From contig JANPWX010000097.1 in the NCBI GenBank assembly GCA_024734555.1, positions 1,255,391-1,319,390 of the forward strand: 64,000 nt of DNA, read 5' to 3'. The notes beneath the pieces were generated by a model. That model searched no databases and had not been told where the DNA came from. It saw only the letters and a program-made list of their open reading frames with translations. Origin of the DNA: Trochalopteron elliotii (lineage: Eukaryota; Chordata; Aves; Passeriformes; Leiothrichidae). The translations under genes and the position numbers were made by a program. This document shows, piece by piece, positions 15,101 to 28,960 of this stretch (the first letter of the stretch is position 1; each line of letters starts with the position of its first letter).

Positions 15101-15350
15101 GTCTAGCCCATGCTGAAATGAAGATTTTCTCAGTACACATGGCTTTCAGCACTTGTTTTCTACAGATTCAGCCTCCGACCACAGCCATCTCTTTTTGGTA
15201 ACTGATAGTTCAAGCTCCAGGTGTTAAAGAAAGAATTTGGATAAGGTCATTTCTGTCTCCTCACCCTTCCCACCTGTTCAGCCTCCAATATGTAATTTAC
15301 CTGAAGAACTGAATGGCAGCCTCTAACCACAAGAAAAAAAAGGATGGCCA
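9182..15350. other. unique AT-rich sequence, no gene seen
   Basis: I see no nameable repeat and no coding region. A short CA run followed by a C-rich run lies near 13252-13277. The stretch at about 14870-15050 is compositionally balanced and free of simple repeats, as conserved non-coding DNA often is, but nothing in it is diagnostic. Open frames at 12179-12391 overlap on both strands and carry no protein signature. Confidence 0.5.
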
Positions 15351-16690
15351 GTAGACCCTGTTGTGTTTGATTCATGACCCACTTAACAAGTGCTCTGGTG
15401 AAACCTCAATTCATTTCTTTAGGCCTACTTCTTATTTCTTACAGCACAATCTGTCTTACGGCTCAGTCAGCCCCATGAGGCAAACCCTGGCAGTCCCAGC
15501 TCCCAGTCCATGCAAGTACGAGGAGGAAGAGGACGAGATGAGCTGCAGACACTGTCAGTCAGCCCCAGGAATGTATGAAACATCCCACTGCTCAGTCTCA
15601 GGCACCAGAAACATTCTGTACTCTCACTCTGACTCAGAGTCCTCAGCTGCCTGCAGTCAGACAGAGAAGGACAGAGCAGCCTCTCCCAGTGGATAGAGGG
15701 AGGCAGATGTGCTCAAGAGTGCCTGAGTCAGCACTGATGAAGAAACACCTTGAGTGCCTCACAGATCAATCAGCACAGCAACCTGCTCTAACAAATGCCA
15801 CTGAACACACACAGGCTTGTTTCTACAGGAAAATATTTTCACTGCACACGCAAGTGAGCATTTAGTAGAACTGTCAGTGGATGATGCAGCCAGCACTGCT
15901 AATACGATCACAAAAACCTACGATGGTAAGCATTTTATATTAAAAAGAAAATGTAGTCCTAATCAATTAGAAAATTTAAAATATATGCCTCAGAATTCCA
16001 AAGGGATGCACAATTTTACATACAAAGACCCCTCAAAATGGATGAGACTGAATTTTCAAGAGGCTCTTACAAAACCAACAAAAAATAGCTACAGTAAAGG
16101 CTGGCAAATTTATGGTGTTTGGGGGATTTACTTATATCCCTTTGCAGACTGCTTCTGATTTTTATTGGATTTTTCAGGTTATTAACAGGTTTATCCTTCT
16201 CAAGAAAAAACACTACTTTTTTGAATGGGTCTGAAATCAAAACTCACACCAAGGGCTGTGGAGGTCCCTGCAGAAAAAGCAGAAGTAGTGGGAAGAGTCT
16301 CCATCTCCTAGCAGGAGCCAGAGCTTACAGCCCAACCCTTTTGGCAGAAACCACAATCGGGGGCAGCAGCCTGTGCTCCTGTGGTGTGAAGTGCAGGGGT
16401 TTGGGCAGGCACTGACAGTGTCCAGACACCTCTGTACCTGGGGCTGAGAGGAGAAGCACAGGCTGGTGGGGGTCATGCAAAGAAGAACAGGAGAGGAAAT
16501 CACATCCACCAGCCTTTCTGAGCTTCCTGCCTCACAGTGATCTGTCCCCCACCTAGAACATCAGAACAGACACTGCAGCCCTGCTTCTGCATGTGGCTAC
16601 CTGGGCAGTCCCAGAGCATGGCTCACACTGGTGACAATGGTCACCTCTTTGCAGGATAGGCTAAAGCTGAAATCCTAAAAGGTGGGGAGA
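15350..16690. other. locally GC-richer block, no gene demonstrated
   Basis: This block has a higher G+C content than its surroundings and several overlapping open frames. One is a plus-strand frame at 15361-15696 (111 codons) with a short acidic run and a serine-rich tail. None resembles a family I know, and no convincing acceptor and donor pair brackets a frame. There is no CpG-island density. It could be an old degraded insertion or ordinary unique DNA. Confidence 0.35.
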
Positions 16691-16699
16691 TTAACCATT

Positions 16700-16745
16700 A
16701 ATCACAGAATACGCTGAGTTGGAAGGGATCATCAGGATCATCAGG
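16700..16745 (-). mobile_element. CR1 LINE 3'-end fragment
   Basis: The run from ATCACAGAAT through a GTTGGAAGGGATCAT-type sequence matches the reverse complement of the avian CR1 3' untranslated end. That end typically reads as a cue to 'ATGATC...CTTCCAAC...ATTCTGTGAT' on the sense strand. Only a few dozen bases are recognisable. The rest has decayed or been lost before the TA microsatellite 60 bases downstream. Confidence 0.65.
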
Positions 16746-16800
16746 TCTATGTGTATCATCAAGATGTGGATAAACAACTTGGATAACATGATCATTCTGG

Positions 16801-16802
<2 letters not shown>

Positions 16803-16838
<36 letters not shown>
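16803..16838. repeat. (AT)18 microsatellite
   Basis: Eighteen uninterrupted AT dinucleotides. The tract is self-complementary, likely to be length-polymorphic, and prone to assembly-length error. It sits shortly after a CR1 scrap. Confidence 0.97.
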
Positions 16839-16839
<1 letters not shown>

Positions 16840-16840
<1 letters not shown>

Positions 16841-19800
16841 TCTTTTCACAGCAAATATTTTGCCAGTTAGATGACTTCACCAACAGAAATTCAGGGCCAG
16901 AGAGTGTTATCAAGACATTACTCACATGGCCGGTTTCTGACCCTCTTTGCTCAGCACCTGGCACATTATTTGATAAACTGACATATTCAAATGAATTAGG
17001 GCTATGGTTCATAGAACAGGATTTCATGCACAGTATGAAAGAGGATGGAAGAATTTAGGAAAAAAAATGAACTACTATAAACAATGTAAGTTATTTTGAA
17101 CTCCTCCAGCCTAAATGAAATGCTAAATAGTGTGGTGTTTGGTGTAACACAGCAAAACTGATTCTTAATTGCTACATTTTCTTCAAGGCTTATATGCAAC
17201 AAATGGATAAACATTAAACTGTTACTTCAAATGCATTAAAAAAAGCAAGTTTTTTCTTTTTTTTGTTATATTTTTCAATGTTTATTCACAACCTTGGAAA
17301 GCCTTAAGCTGATAGAAGGGAAGGACAGAGGATTTGTGGTTCACGTTGTTGTAGAAATCTTGATGTAAAGATACAAGTGTAGTACAATTCCCATTGCCTA
17401 ATTTCATGATCTGCCCAAATATGCAGAAGCTATATAATTTTAAGGTTTGAGGTCTAGTAAGAACAAAGATCAAATAACTCTTTCAAAGGTATGAATTGTC
17501 TCCTCGGAGGAGAGCTGAGTGACAATGAAGCAAATAAGGGATCTAGCCCTGTCCTCACAAAACATTTTAATAGCAGCAGGATTAAGCCACAGAGCGAAGA
17601 ATCAAGAATTCCTTCATCAGTTAAGTGCTAATTTTCCTGGCAGTACACATAGCACTTGTGTAGGGAGGAATTGGGTTTATCACTGAGTCAAAACCAGCAG
17701 CTCAGTTTGACTTGTGGGAGGGAAACAAATGGTTCCTGCAACCTCCAGGTGATGTTCTGCCTTCTGCAAGAGATCTCTCCTGATCTGTCCTCAGAAGAGT
17801 GGTTCTAATTTGCTCATCCTCTGGGATATTTGCACTGCTGAGCCCTGGATTACCATAAAGGGCTGATAATAAAGTAAATAAAATTAGCTACTTCCCACAA
17901 AGGACTGAGGTACAAATAAAAATGAAAAGCAAAGTTATAAATTCAGGAGGCTTTTTTTTCCTTTTTGTTTTTTTCTGTTATTTTTAAGGAGAAACTAGAA
18001 AATAAAGCAGCATGAGGGAAGCAAAGACATTTTCCATCATGAATTCTTGAATGCTGTACACATGATCTCATTGGTAATGGGTCAATGGCTCCTGCAGTGC
18101 CTTGGGCAAGACGGCTGTGATATATAAAATGCTTCTAGTGACTGTTGACATTGCAGAAAGCTTTTATTTCTCCACCTTTTTTTTTTTTTTTTCTTAGCTG
18201 CATCTATATCTCCATCTTAAGCCTATAAATTATAAACTTCATAACAACCAGTTTGTTGACCTGGTAATTGCATGTCAAACCATTTACCACACATACACAA
18301 TCAACAATTGTCACACTGTTAATAAAGAGCTGAAAATTTAAGCACTAATGAGGACATTAATGACATGTTGTCATCAGTAGTGCTGATGTCAGAGACAAGT
18401 GAAACCTTGGGGGCTTGCAGTCATCAGCTCACACCCAAACCACCTGAAATCAACACAAAGGCTGCCTTCCAGACCAGAGAGAAAATACTGAGTGGTGTAA
18501 TAACAGAGAGGGTCTATTTGCTTTCATTAGTCCATTCGTCAAAAGTGGGCAGAAAAAAAAATCCAATATTTTTCTATCATTCTCCTTCTAGAAAAAATGC
18601 TGTTTCATACACCCAATTATCTCAGAGAACTACAAAATTCTAAGAGGACTCAGCTGAGTATCCTAATGCTTCTAAACAGAAAGCAATAGGCAGCCATCAG
18701 ATAGTATTTTGGGTTTTTTTACATAGGGAGCATACAGAGGTTGGTGTAGAAATGACACAGAGAAGAAAGCAGCAAAATTGCAAAGTACACCTTCATTATA
18801 GCATATATATATGATCATGATTACTAACGGCAAAAAGCAAGTGAATTTTCCAGAGTGCTAGTGGCATTTCAATTTTCTTTAGGTCACTGCAATACAGAAA
18901 TTTCACATAGAGTAAGTAGATAGAGGGTGATTTTTCTGTTTCCTTTGCTTTCCCTATTTAAATAGTAACCCAGATAGGAGTAGACCATTGATATCACAGA
19001 TTACAGCACAGAAAAGGAGCCATAATACATGCATATTTTATATTTCATCCTTTTCTGGACCCACTATGGTGCCCATCAATAAACAAGGAGAGATTAGATT
19101 ATGAAAATCCCTCATTATTTATTACTTATTATATCTATTACTTATTGCTGTTTACTTACAATTCTTAAAAGTAACACAGGATATCATTTAAAATTATCTA
19201 TACCATGAGTTTTACTGCACTATTCTCTCCCCGTATTATATGCAGGTTACGATACACAGACAGTGAAGAACTTGAGGCTAGATATTTCCCAGGGTATTGA
19301 GCTCCAAGGAAAACCCTTGATGTCAGAATATTCAGCAAAAATATACTGCAGAAAACATGCACATATTGCTTATTACTAAATATTTTTCTTCCTTTGTGGC
19401 ACATTAATACTTTTTATTGCATTTTTTTCTTTTCTGCATGTATGATATCATTTCAAACTATGAACAAGACATAAAGGTATAATTTCCTTGCCTTGCCAGT
19501 GGCACAGTAAAAGTCAGTGGCTGTCAGAATATGTGTTGCACCATACTGCTTTTCATGAAAAGTGCCACTACAAACAGTGACTAAATAGAGTAGTCAGACT
19601 GATCAGATATTTTCCTCACAGTGCTTTTAGTAAAATCTCATTTTTTTATTTTTTTTTTTAAATAAACATGTTATAATCAAAGAAGCAAAACTTTCCACAC
19701 AGAAAAAAAAAAAATTCTAATAAGGCAGAAAAGCATGAGAGCCCATAGGTCCAACAGGAGCCACTTTGAGCAGATCCAAGCTCTCTGAAGAGTACTTAGT

Positions 19801-22800
19801 ACTCTGTGAAAGATCTTAAAGAAACTATAGTCACCCCAGTTTCCTCAGAAAAGAGAAAGAAAAATCTGTAAGTCATGTGAGCACCAGCTTTTCTGGTCCA
19901 GACCCACCTCACTCAAGCATTTGGCCCCAAGAAAAAAGAAAATGAACACAATTATTTGGCCTGCACTTCAAAGCTTAAACTAGGTGATCTAGTGACAACT
20001 CTAAATCTTAAAATAGAACAGCCTCTTTATATTATTTTTTGTCCCCTTCTAAGCTCTCTCCTTTTTATTCTGTTTCTCTCCCTCAGGCAACTTGCTGCAT
20101 CTATCCATAATTAGACAAAAGGAATAACCAGAAGCTCTACAAATGCACAGTGTGTACATACTTGTGTGTACCTACATCTCTCCTCCAGCCAGAGCCAGAA
20201 AAAAGGATGTGCTGAGGGCATGGTTCAAGTATCCTAAGAAAAACAAGCATAGGATGCAGAAACAGGAAATTCAGAATCTTTGGATAGGCGATAAATTAAA
20301 AATAGCACCCATGTTACTATAAAAAACACAATTCCACGTATTGTATCTTTTACAGTTATATGTTGTTTTGTATTGAATTTTTTCCCTTTCACAATATCAG
20401 AAGTTCAAATAAAATTCGAAAAACTCCTAAGCCACTGAAAAAAACCTCATTGCTCACTGGATGGTGTTTCCTTTCAGAGAGGCATTTCTAGTGTGCCATC
20501 CTTGACCACTCAGCAGTAATGTGCAACAGATGATGACTGCATTCCATAAGGTATGCCCTGCTCAAAAGCTGAATAAATGGGTAATGAAATTACTGATTCA
20601 AATATTAGTAATCCAAAACATTGGCTCATTTCTGTCCCACACCCTGCACAAAGTCACAACTCAAAAATAAGGACAGTATTTTGATAATCCATAACAGGAA
20701 ATACCTTCCCCTCAAGCATTGTTATTCATCTGCCTCAAGTTATACTTCCTAATCCAGCACAAGTGAAAATGGTGAAATAAGGGTAAATGAACAGCTGAAA
20801 ATGCTAAACTTTTCGATTCAGAACAAAAAACCAAGGACAAGTCTATCTTCTACAAAGTTTAAAATGCAAAAATGAAAAGAGCAACTATAATATTAATAAT
20901 TAAAATTGAATTAAAAGTAGTGTAAGTTAAGGCCAAGGGAGTATTTTCACTCTATAAATTTTTTATTGTTTTTGATCAGTTAAAACCACAGAAGGCTTTG
21001 AATACAGAAATATGCATGTAAATGAAATAGTATGTACTAAGATGTTCTAACTGAGGACATTTTTTTAAATAAACCATAAAAGTTGTATAATTAGTGTAAT
21101 AATATATTAAGGACACAAATAAGTAATGAGAATTACGTTTAAATAACTGCTGTGTAGGCAAGGGTCCAAGAGGATTAAAAACACAACCTTGAATCCAGAT
21201 CCTTATTTTGTCAATGCCACAGCAATCACTGCAGAGTTGTACTGCTACAAGGACCATAGCCATACAGCCTCAGCCTGGCTCTGAGTTGTTACAGTGTGGG
21301 AAAACTCAGTTTGACTTGAATGGCCAGAATTTCTCAGACTTAAAGAGAACCTTTATTCTAGAAGAAGAAGGCAACAATCACTCTTAGGTTAGGAAAGAGC
21401 ATTGGTTTTCCATTGCCTCCAAAGGTTCACGTCAAGTCACAAGCATAAGGATGAGGAAGGGACAGTGAAGAGCTGTATCTCACAAATCTCCCTTCTAAAC
21501 TCCTTCTGGGATGCTCAGGTACCCTCTCCACTCCCACAGCAAGGTTTATTGCAAGTTTCAGAAAGGCAGGGGAGAGGCAGAGCTGGGGGGCTCAGAAGAG
21601 GCAGTTCCCGTGCTCAAAGTGTTTAATTGCAAACCTCAGTATTTGTCAAGCTCTTTAAAGATGAAAGGCAGCCTCTGATCATTACAATGAAATTTAATAT
21701 GTAGACTTCATAATAATAGGTGGTGCCCAATGCACTTTTCAAACGTACAATATTAGTATTTTGGAACATCAGGTAAAATTGACTTTGTAAGGGTGTTACC
21801 CCTGTTGTAAGTGTAAGCCACCACATCCTCTCTGAGAATTCTATCTGAGGAAGCCCAGGTGCAGAAGACCCTTCACAAATACTCTGGGCTTTGTGGGAGG
21901 AGAAAAAAAGAGTCTGTCTAGAGCTGTCACCACAGCTATTATGGATTAAAGATGAGGTCTGAATTCCAACTGCTAAAATACTTAAGCAGCATTGCTGGCA
22001 ACCTTTATATGGTAACAAGAGTTTGATGATTCATAAACTAGCAACACAAATATTTTAAATATTCAGCAGTAGGAAAGTCAAAGTGCCAACTAGACCGAGA
22101 GAGAAGGAAGGAAGCAGTAGCACTGAAAAGAATTATTGTCTGACAGAGAACCTCGCCCATGTGAAGCACAATTTCACAGACACCAGGAGTGTAGCTGCTC
22201 CTCTAAACAATTGGACACACACAGTGACCCTGAGAAAGTTATTGTCTGCTGGAAAAAGCAGGGTCAGTCAGTGGGAAAACAATCCAAAATTCTTGGCTAG
22301 TTGGCCATACTCCTCCTGAGTAATAAACTTTCTCTTCAAGGGTTCTCACACATATCTAAGTGGATTCACCTTGGAAACTTGTGATTATATGGATGAGTTT
22401 GTGCTCTTTTGTGTATTGATGTTCTAATTTACCATCATTCACAAAAAAATACACATAGATCTCACTTCCAGTGTCTAAAAAAATCCAACCAAATCACATT
22501 AAGATGTGGTTCACCTCAACATTATTATCCCTAATGCCACTAATAGAGTTTTTAAAATAAAAATATTGCTTACATGTAGATTGATGGCTTCAGCTCACAG
22601 AACTGAGGAGTTAAGCTACATCCCCTTTCAGTTTGATTCTCTTGTGATACCTCAAGGATTGTAATTACAGTAGTGGTATGCCATGAATGAAGTGTATGCT
22701 GTGGATCTGAGATAACCACATGTCCTTGACCTTGTGCTCTTGAGAAGGAAGAGATAGGTGACAGACTTTAAGAGGCACATCTATGTTATCTGAAAACGTC

Positions 22801-23995
22801 CTTATTTTATGTGTAAGATCTGTCAAAAAAAAAAAATCACCAGGTATTTGATATTCCTGGAATAGAAGGGTTACATGGGGACTCAAGGGTAACCTCACCC
22901 TTCCAAACAAAAGCAAATAGGAAAGAAAAATGAAACTGAATGCGCAGATTTATTCTGAACACCAATGTAAGGAGAACAATTTTGACATGTACAAAGTCTG
23001 TGCTTATTATCCCCTGGAGAGAAGATGAGTGGAGAACCTGACATTGGTTGCATAGTGACATTTCAGGATAGAAGAAAGAAGGCATATAGCCAATTAAGTC
23101 GAGCATTTGTAACCTGTAGTGCTTTTCCCCTCAAGTGCTTATCTAACACTCTTTAGAATATGTTCACAGCTGCGGCTTCTATTTCTGCCATTAGTAAACT
23201 TTTCTACTCTTGCTTTAAAGAAACATGCTCCAAACTTCCTTCCTGGTATATTTTTATAACCATTTGCAGAATCTAGGCCCTCAAATGAAAATGCATTTTT
23301 TGCTACTTAATATTTTCAGCTCTCTTCTAATTTTAAATTTCCCCTTCCTATTTTAAAATGAATTCACTGTCAGTCCAATCAGTGTTTATTTATTCACTGC
23401 CCTTGGATTTCAATCTTGCATTGACCAGGCATATTTTTTCTAGTGTCATGCCAGATGAAAGTGAAGACCAAATACATTATTTGTCTCTCTTACATTACAT
23501 GTGCTGTCTCTCTTTTACCATACCTACGACAACTTACCAGTGCCCTAGTCTTCTGGACAAGGTGTTTTCATAGAACTTCACTCTCAATTGATGCACCCTT
23601 GATCCCTGTACCATCAAAACAACCTCAACATCCTTAGCCAAGAAACACATCTGTGACGGTGTGTGTTAGTTGAACTTCAGAGACCCAGAACCTGAAAAAA
23701 ACCAAGAGTTTAAACTATTTTTCCCTTGAAAACAGTGAAAATACAAACCATGATGCGACTTGGAAAGATTCACAGGCTCTACCTTGCAAGTTTACTTTAA
23801 ATCATATGCAGCTACTTCAGTGGTAAAGAGTCAATAGTAAAGCAACATGGGACAAAAGAATTGTAATGAGCAGTGGAATCAGCTCACACTAGCCTCTTTC
23901 AGGACTTATCTTTGGAAAGCACAGTCTAATAATTAAGAACGTTGATGTAACACAAGGATGAGGTACATGCAAATGGCTACTCAACAAAAAAAAAG
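16840..23995. other. unique AT-rich sequence, no gene seen
   Basis: No exon or RNA gene is recognisable. Poly-T and poly-A runs occur near 18178-18193, 19640-19660 and 19704-19715. A TAAT-rich candidate conserved element at 18225-18375 is listed separately. The segment around 23101-23290 has a faint resemblance to minus-strand old CR1 3' sequence, too weak to call. The 131-codon minus-strand frame at 21623-22018 has no recognisable domain. Confidence 0.5.
18225..18375. promoter_or_regulatory. candidate conserved non-coding element, TAAT-rich
   Basis: This is a complex, repeat-free block containing several homeodomain-type cores (GTAATTGC near 18263, TAATGA and TTAATGAC near 18345-18362). It has the texture of vertebrate developmental enhancers. 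Only the motif content is seen; conservation and activity are inferred. It could equally be ordinary AT-rich sequence. Confidence 0.2.
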
Positions 23996-24000
23996 TCAGT

Positions 24001-24031
24001 TTTGTTGTTGTTGTTGTTGTTGTTTTGGTTT
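24001..24031. repeat. (TTG)7 microsatellite with T/G tail
   Basis: Seven uninterrupted TTG triplets occupy 24002-24022, followed by TTTTGG-type low-complexity sequence. A nine-base A run lies just upstream at 23985-23994. Confidence 0.95.
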
Positions 24032-26230
24032 TTTCAAACCAGCTACAAAAGATAATGAGATAAAGCCCTAGGTATTCATCCTCTGACAATAAGAATCATT
24101 TGTGTGAAGGACTAAAAAGATTAGAGTAGATGCTTTTATAAGAGCATTGTGGAAGTGTACAATAGATCTTACAACGTATGCTGATATTTTAAGATACTTT
24201 ACAGAATATTTTAAGAATGTTCTTACAAATTGCAATGGCACTTGTATATGAAACTGTGTCATCTGTAAGAGCCTATTTCAGGAGATTATCTTCAAATTTG
24301 CTCCTACTTGCCATTGACAGTAAATTGCTGCTATTAAACAGATTTCTATAAAAAAACAGCCTGTGATTTAGTCCTGGCTGTGATCTTTCATTTGAGAACT
24401 GTACAGACAACTGTATGGGGACTAATACAACAGATCCATATGCTTTTAGACTCTTTTGTGTAGAATACAGTCTATCTACACCCTCAGGACACAAGCACTA
24501 TTCTTGATAGTATTTTTAGAAAGCATCCCCTAAATTTGTTCCAGAGTTACTGCACTTGTAAGGCAATGCATAAAACACAGTGAATGAGCAGTTTCCTCCC
24601 TCCTGCACTGGACACGTTGGTGCTTTCAGGGGTCTCATTCGCCCATGATTTCCTTCAGCATGTTCATTGTTTTCCTTCAGTCCTTCTTTCTTGTTCCAGC
24701 TGCAGAGCAAGTAACCTGAAGCTGACCTTGTCCTTCCTGAATTTTCTCTGCCCTGTCCTAAGCCATTCTCTGAGTTAAATTCCCAGGGAAACCAATCAGC
24801 CTGCCAGCTGTCTGAAAATCAGGATGGAAAACAAGCATTTCCTGAACTTCAGCAATAACTAAAGATACAACTGGTATCACAAAGGCAAAGTGACTCTGTG
24901 TTAATGACCCTTAATTGCTCATCATTTTTTGCTCCCTTGCATCAACACCTTTTGGAATTACAGTTCAAGTTGAAGACTAAAAATAACAGAGAATACACAA
25001 TCAAATTGAGAAAACAGAGCACATGTTGATATTCTCAAATGTCCCAGTGGATCCTATATAAGTCTAGTGAAAACAAGTTCATACTGGATCTAAAACTTAG
25101 CACTTTAACTACAAAGTTTCCTGTCTCTCTTTGTTTCTTTTGCCAGAGATGCTAAAGACAGGTCATTTCTTTGTCCAATATGACTGATTAGACATACAGC
25201 AGGGTAAAGAACAAGGAGATTTATGAGACTCACCTCTGGGCTGAACCATAATAACAAGTATGTCTTTAACTTCACCTGTACCTGTACCTAAACCTTACTA
25301 GTACAGTTCTGGGGTTTGTAATGGCTCTATGGCCACCTATTTTCCCACTAGCTCAGTTGCTTTTTCACCAACCGGATTTTGCCCCTGTGGAACACTTTAA
25401 AAACCCAAACACATACTTAACCTAACAACAACACTGCTACCCTCCATGTCCATTTTTATATTTTCTTTCTTAGAGGGCCATTTCTGTAACAAGAGCATTG
25501 TGAGCTCACCTAGTGGATCCAGACCAGACTGTGCCTTTTCAAATTCAAACATCTATCTAAATGCCAGACACTCTTTGTTTTTAAGTCAACAACAAAAACC
25601 TACTCTAAAAGAAATGAAATGTAGCAAAAGACAGGTATTTCTTTTCATATTAAAAGCAGTGTGAGTAAAGAGGAACATTTTTTGGTGAATCAGCAGAAGA
25701 ATACATAAGCTGTTGAATGTTCATTCTTCATTGTTCCTGAAGTACATTGATAGATGGGGAAAGAAGATGATGGAGCAATTATGTCACTGGCATGGAAATG
25801 ATCTTGTCTCAGTTCTACTTTCCCTGATTTCCTGCTAAAGAACATTTTAGCTGCAGTTTGTCTGTTCTCATGAGAGTTTGCACAGCAAAACACTTCTTGT
25901 ACAGCCTACAAAAAAGTCTGTGGAGAGAAAAGGGATTCACTGACCTTAATGCTATGGCAAACTGCTCTGTTTTCTGCTTCTCTTCTTCCACCCATCTCAA
26001 GGAAGTTAGAACAGAAAAGGATTGCTGATAGGAAAAGATATGCCAGATAACAAAACAAAATAGAAGTCCAGAACTGTAAAAATGAATAGTGGGTTGGACC
26101 AAAATAATAAGAAAATTATCTCTTTCTTAAAAACATCTTCAAAAATACTATGATTTTTTAATTTTAGTTGACACCCAGCTCCTTCCTCTAGGGCATTAGT
26201 CCACTACTAATTGAAAAACAAAGGTTTCCT
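24032..26230. other. unique sequence, no gene seen
   Basis: No repeat family, RNA gene or exon could be recognised. The short frames present on both strands show no domain. Confidence 0.5.
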
Positions 26231-26235
26231 TTAGC

Positions 26236-26350
26236 CACAGAATAACAGGTTAAGGCAGAAGAGACCAATTTTATCTGGGTCATCTGATCCAATTTCCCTG
26301 CTCAGCCAGGGTCTTCTAAAAACAGTTGCCCAGGATTATGTTCAAATACT
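26236..26350 (-). mobile_element. CR1 LINE 3'-end fragment
   Basis: Read on the plus strand, it runs from CACAGAATAACAGGTT through a 'gaagagacc...ggtcatctgatccaa...ccctgctcagccagggtc' pattern to 'cagttgcccaggattatgttcaaa'. That order is the reverse complement of the 3' end of avian CR1. It is diverged, with small indels, and stops at the beginning of a TA-rich tract. Confidence 0.85.
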
Positions 26351-26545
26351 ATATATGCACATATCTATATATACACTATATATACTATATGATGTATATA
26401 AAAACATGGGTAATTTATTCACAATCCATATATTGGGCTCATCTACATAGAGATTTTATATAGATAAATACCAATTATACATTATATACCTATATGCAAT
26501 ATAGACATTTATATACTATAATAATAAAATTATATGTGTGTGAAC
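26350..26545. repeat. TA-rich low-complexity tract
   Basis: Dense TATA, ATATAC and TATATAG motifs run with little interruption for nearly 200 bases, ending in TGTGTGTG. The tract directly abuts the CR1 fragment. It is probably a degenerate microsatellite. Confidence 0.85.
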
Positions 26546-27368
26546 ATAGAGAGAGATATCATGTAGAGAAATATACAATAAAGCACAAGAAAAAAGAGAA
26601 CTAAAAAAATCTCAGAAGGCTGCATGAACTCACCCTGTAAACACTGAAGAAAGATTCTGGCCTCTTTGTTAAAAACCCTAAAATGTATTTTCAGCGCTAG
26701 CAATGAGCCACAGGCTCTGTTTAACCAAATAATTCTACATTTAGAATTTATCATATGGCATCTACAAATCCAAAACACTCAGCCATAATGAATTGTTTAT
26801 TTTTTCTCTCTCATACAACCAAAATTGTATAAACTGCACACACACAGGTGATATCATAACCCTGATGTTTTTGTAAGTCTGAAGATATCCTCAAAGCCAG
26901 AAGTGGGTCATCACTCCACCGTTTTGTTAACATAACAGGTTGTGCTTCATGGTTAATTAACTTTAATGTTAATCCATAGGAAGATGCAACTTGTAAATAT
27001 ATGTGAGAGCTAGTATCAGTTTCAAAGATGACAAAATGTAACTGCTTACACAAGTTTGTGCATGTAGTAACTTTTTTTGTTTTGACACTAAGAGATTAAG
27101 ATGTTCATTCACAGTGATGATTCCTTTGGGGATTTGCCTCCAATTTACCTCCTCAAAGTGATTCTCTTCAGCTCAGTTCAAGGCTATAACTCCTTGTGCC
27201 TTCACTCCTCATGTGAAGGGAATTACTTATCTATTTATTTATATAATCTTGCCTGCTTCTGCATGAATACAACTCCTTCTTAAGGACCTGCGCACTGCTC
27301 AACTGGTCTCCTTTGTAGCTTCAGATTGCTGACTCTCCACTGCATCCCAAAACCTATCATTCCTGTGT
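26546..27368. other. unique sequence, no gene seen
   Basis: No repeat family or exon could be recognised. Confidence 0.5.
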
Positions 27369-27479
27369 TGCTCAGACTCCTTCATTTCTCCCTCCCTCCC
27401 ACTCTGTTGATTTTCTTGCATTNNNTGCTCAGACTCCTTCATTTCTCCCTCCCTCCCACTCTGTTGATTTTCTTGCATT
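27369..27479. repeat. 54-bp direct duplication flanking a 3-N assembly gap
   Basis: The 54 bases at 27369-27422 are repeated without any mismatch at 27426-27479, with only NNN (27423-27425) between them. Perfect identity abutting a token gap is what an unmerged contig overlap looks like. A recent tandem duplication is the alternative. The sequence is pyrimidine-rich with CTCCCTCCCTCCC. Confidence 0.97.
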
Positions 27480-28425
27480 AGGCTGAAGTTGCCCATGGTG
27501 TTTCTACAAGCAGTTCATTTGAAAGACAAAACTTACAGCAGATCTTTTCCTAAAAAAACGAAGGAATAAATGTGACAGGGATGAAATATTAATGTCTCCT
27601 CTTTCCAATTTTCTTTGCTTTTGGTTTCTCATCTGCTTTAAAGCCTCGTCCTCTTGCAGTAGAAGCCTGTCTCTTCTGTTAAGACTATTAATAATCTATG
27701 CAGACTATTTGGCCATCCTTCCACACTAAACTTCAAAATATGTCTATGATGCATTCTTAGACCTGATCCTACTGACCCTGCAACCACCATGCAAAGAGAT
27801 CATGGAGATGAGGGGATGGAGTTACTACGAAAATACAATGGCATTATAAGTTGTTCCCAAGAGGCAGAAGTAAGGTGGCAAACTCAGCAAAGTGACACCT
27901 TTTGAACTCCTTGTATACAGTAAAACAAATATTCCTCCTCTGCCTTGAAAACTTTCATTGGCCCTTTCCAAATACTAATGGAAAAATGAGGGAAGAACTC
28001 TGAAAATAGATGACTGAAGACTTCTTCCACAAATTCCTCAAGAGAATGAGATCACATAACACCTCTGGAAACTTGACCTACAACCAGGCCAGTTGAAAAT
28101 GAAATTTCTTTGCCCTGGGCAAGCTAGGACTACTAAAACTTGAGATATCTCTGCCTCTCTTCTTTAAGTATCAGCAAGGGACTTTTGACAGTCAAACTAA
28201 ATATTAATAGTATAGTGCGAATTGATACAAATCTTGCTATAAACACAACTACCTTTTTCACTAGTACCTAGATGTAATAATGTTAATACTGGCATCAGTT
28301 GTGATTTTCTTGTTGTCAGTTGTTGGTATAAGGCCAATAAATATAGCTACCTACTGCATTGCTTTTAACCAGGAGTTGTTTTGCAAACTGGATCAGAGAA
28401 CAAGCATTAAAGTGCTAAAATTAGT
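27480..28425. other. unique sequence, no gene seen
   Basis: No repeat family, RNA gene or exon could be recognised. Confidence 0.5.
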
Positions 28426-28429
28426 TTGT

Positions 28430-28570
28430 GCTGCAGTAGTAGCAAATTAAAAATGGCACACTGTTACACTAAGCAGTGTATAGCTCTGCCAATTGATTTA
28501 TGAGGTCAGGAGAAAAAGAATTTATCACCTGGCATTATCTCTGCCCAGATTTAATGGCTGCTCTGTCATC
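28430..28570. promoter_or_regulatory. candidate conserved non-coding element
   Basis: This is complex, balanced sequence without simple repeats, ending at a poly-A run (28578-28591). It has no open frame of note. It resembles vertebrate conserved non-coding DNA in texture only; conservation was not tested. Confidence 0.22.
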
Positions 28571-28639
28571 AATGCACAAAAAAAAAAAAAATAGAAGTTG
28601 AAAAAGGTCTTTTCAAAAGACAAGGGCTGTTTACAAAGG

Positions 28640-28960
28640 AATGCTTCCCTCTAAGACACCTTAATAAAATAATAGCCTTGTTGGCCTAAATCTTGCAGCA
28701 CAGCAAGAAATCTATATGGTGGTGGCTTTTGGCTCCGGGCAAGTGTTTTTGAATTCATGGTCAAATGACTAGAGGACTGTCACGCCACCTCCAGCCGTGG
28801 AAAACATATTAAGGTCTGGACTGTCTGGCATTTTTGCTGCCCCTTTGTGTCTACCAGTAGCACAAATTTAATGGCAAACCGAGATCCTTTGCTGAAGTTC
28901 AAAACGACATGTTCACTATTAACTCAAAGTCTCTTTTCAAAAATAAGCACTGACAAAGGA
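28640..28960. promoter_or_regulatory. candidate conserved non-coding element
   Basis: The block keeps several CpGs (near 28736, 28783, 28795, 28880 and 28904) in an otherwise CpG-poor region. It is non-repetitive and stop-rich in every frame I followed. Such texture is typical of distal regulatory DNA under constraint, but this is inference. It may form one unit with the block at 28430-28570, since only about 70 bases separate them. Confidence 0.25.
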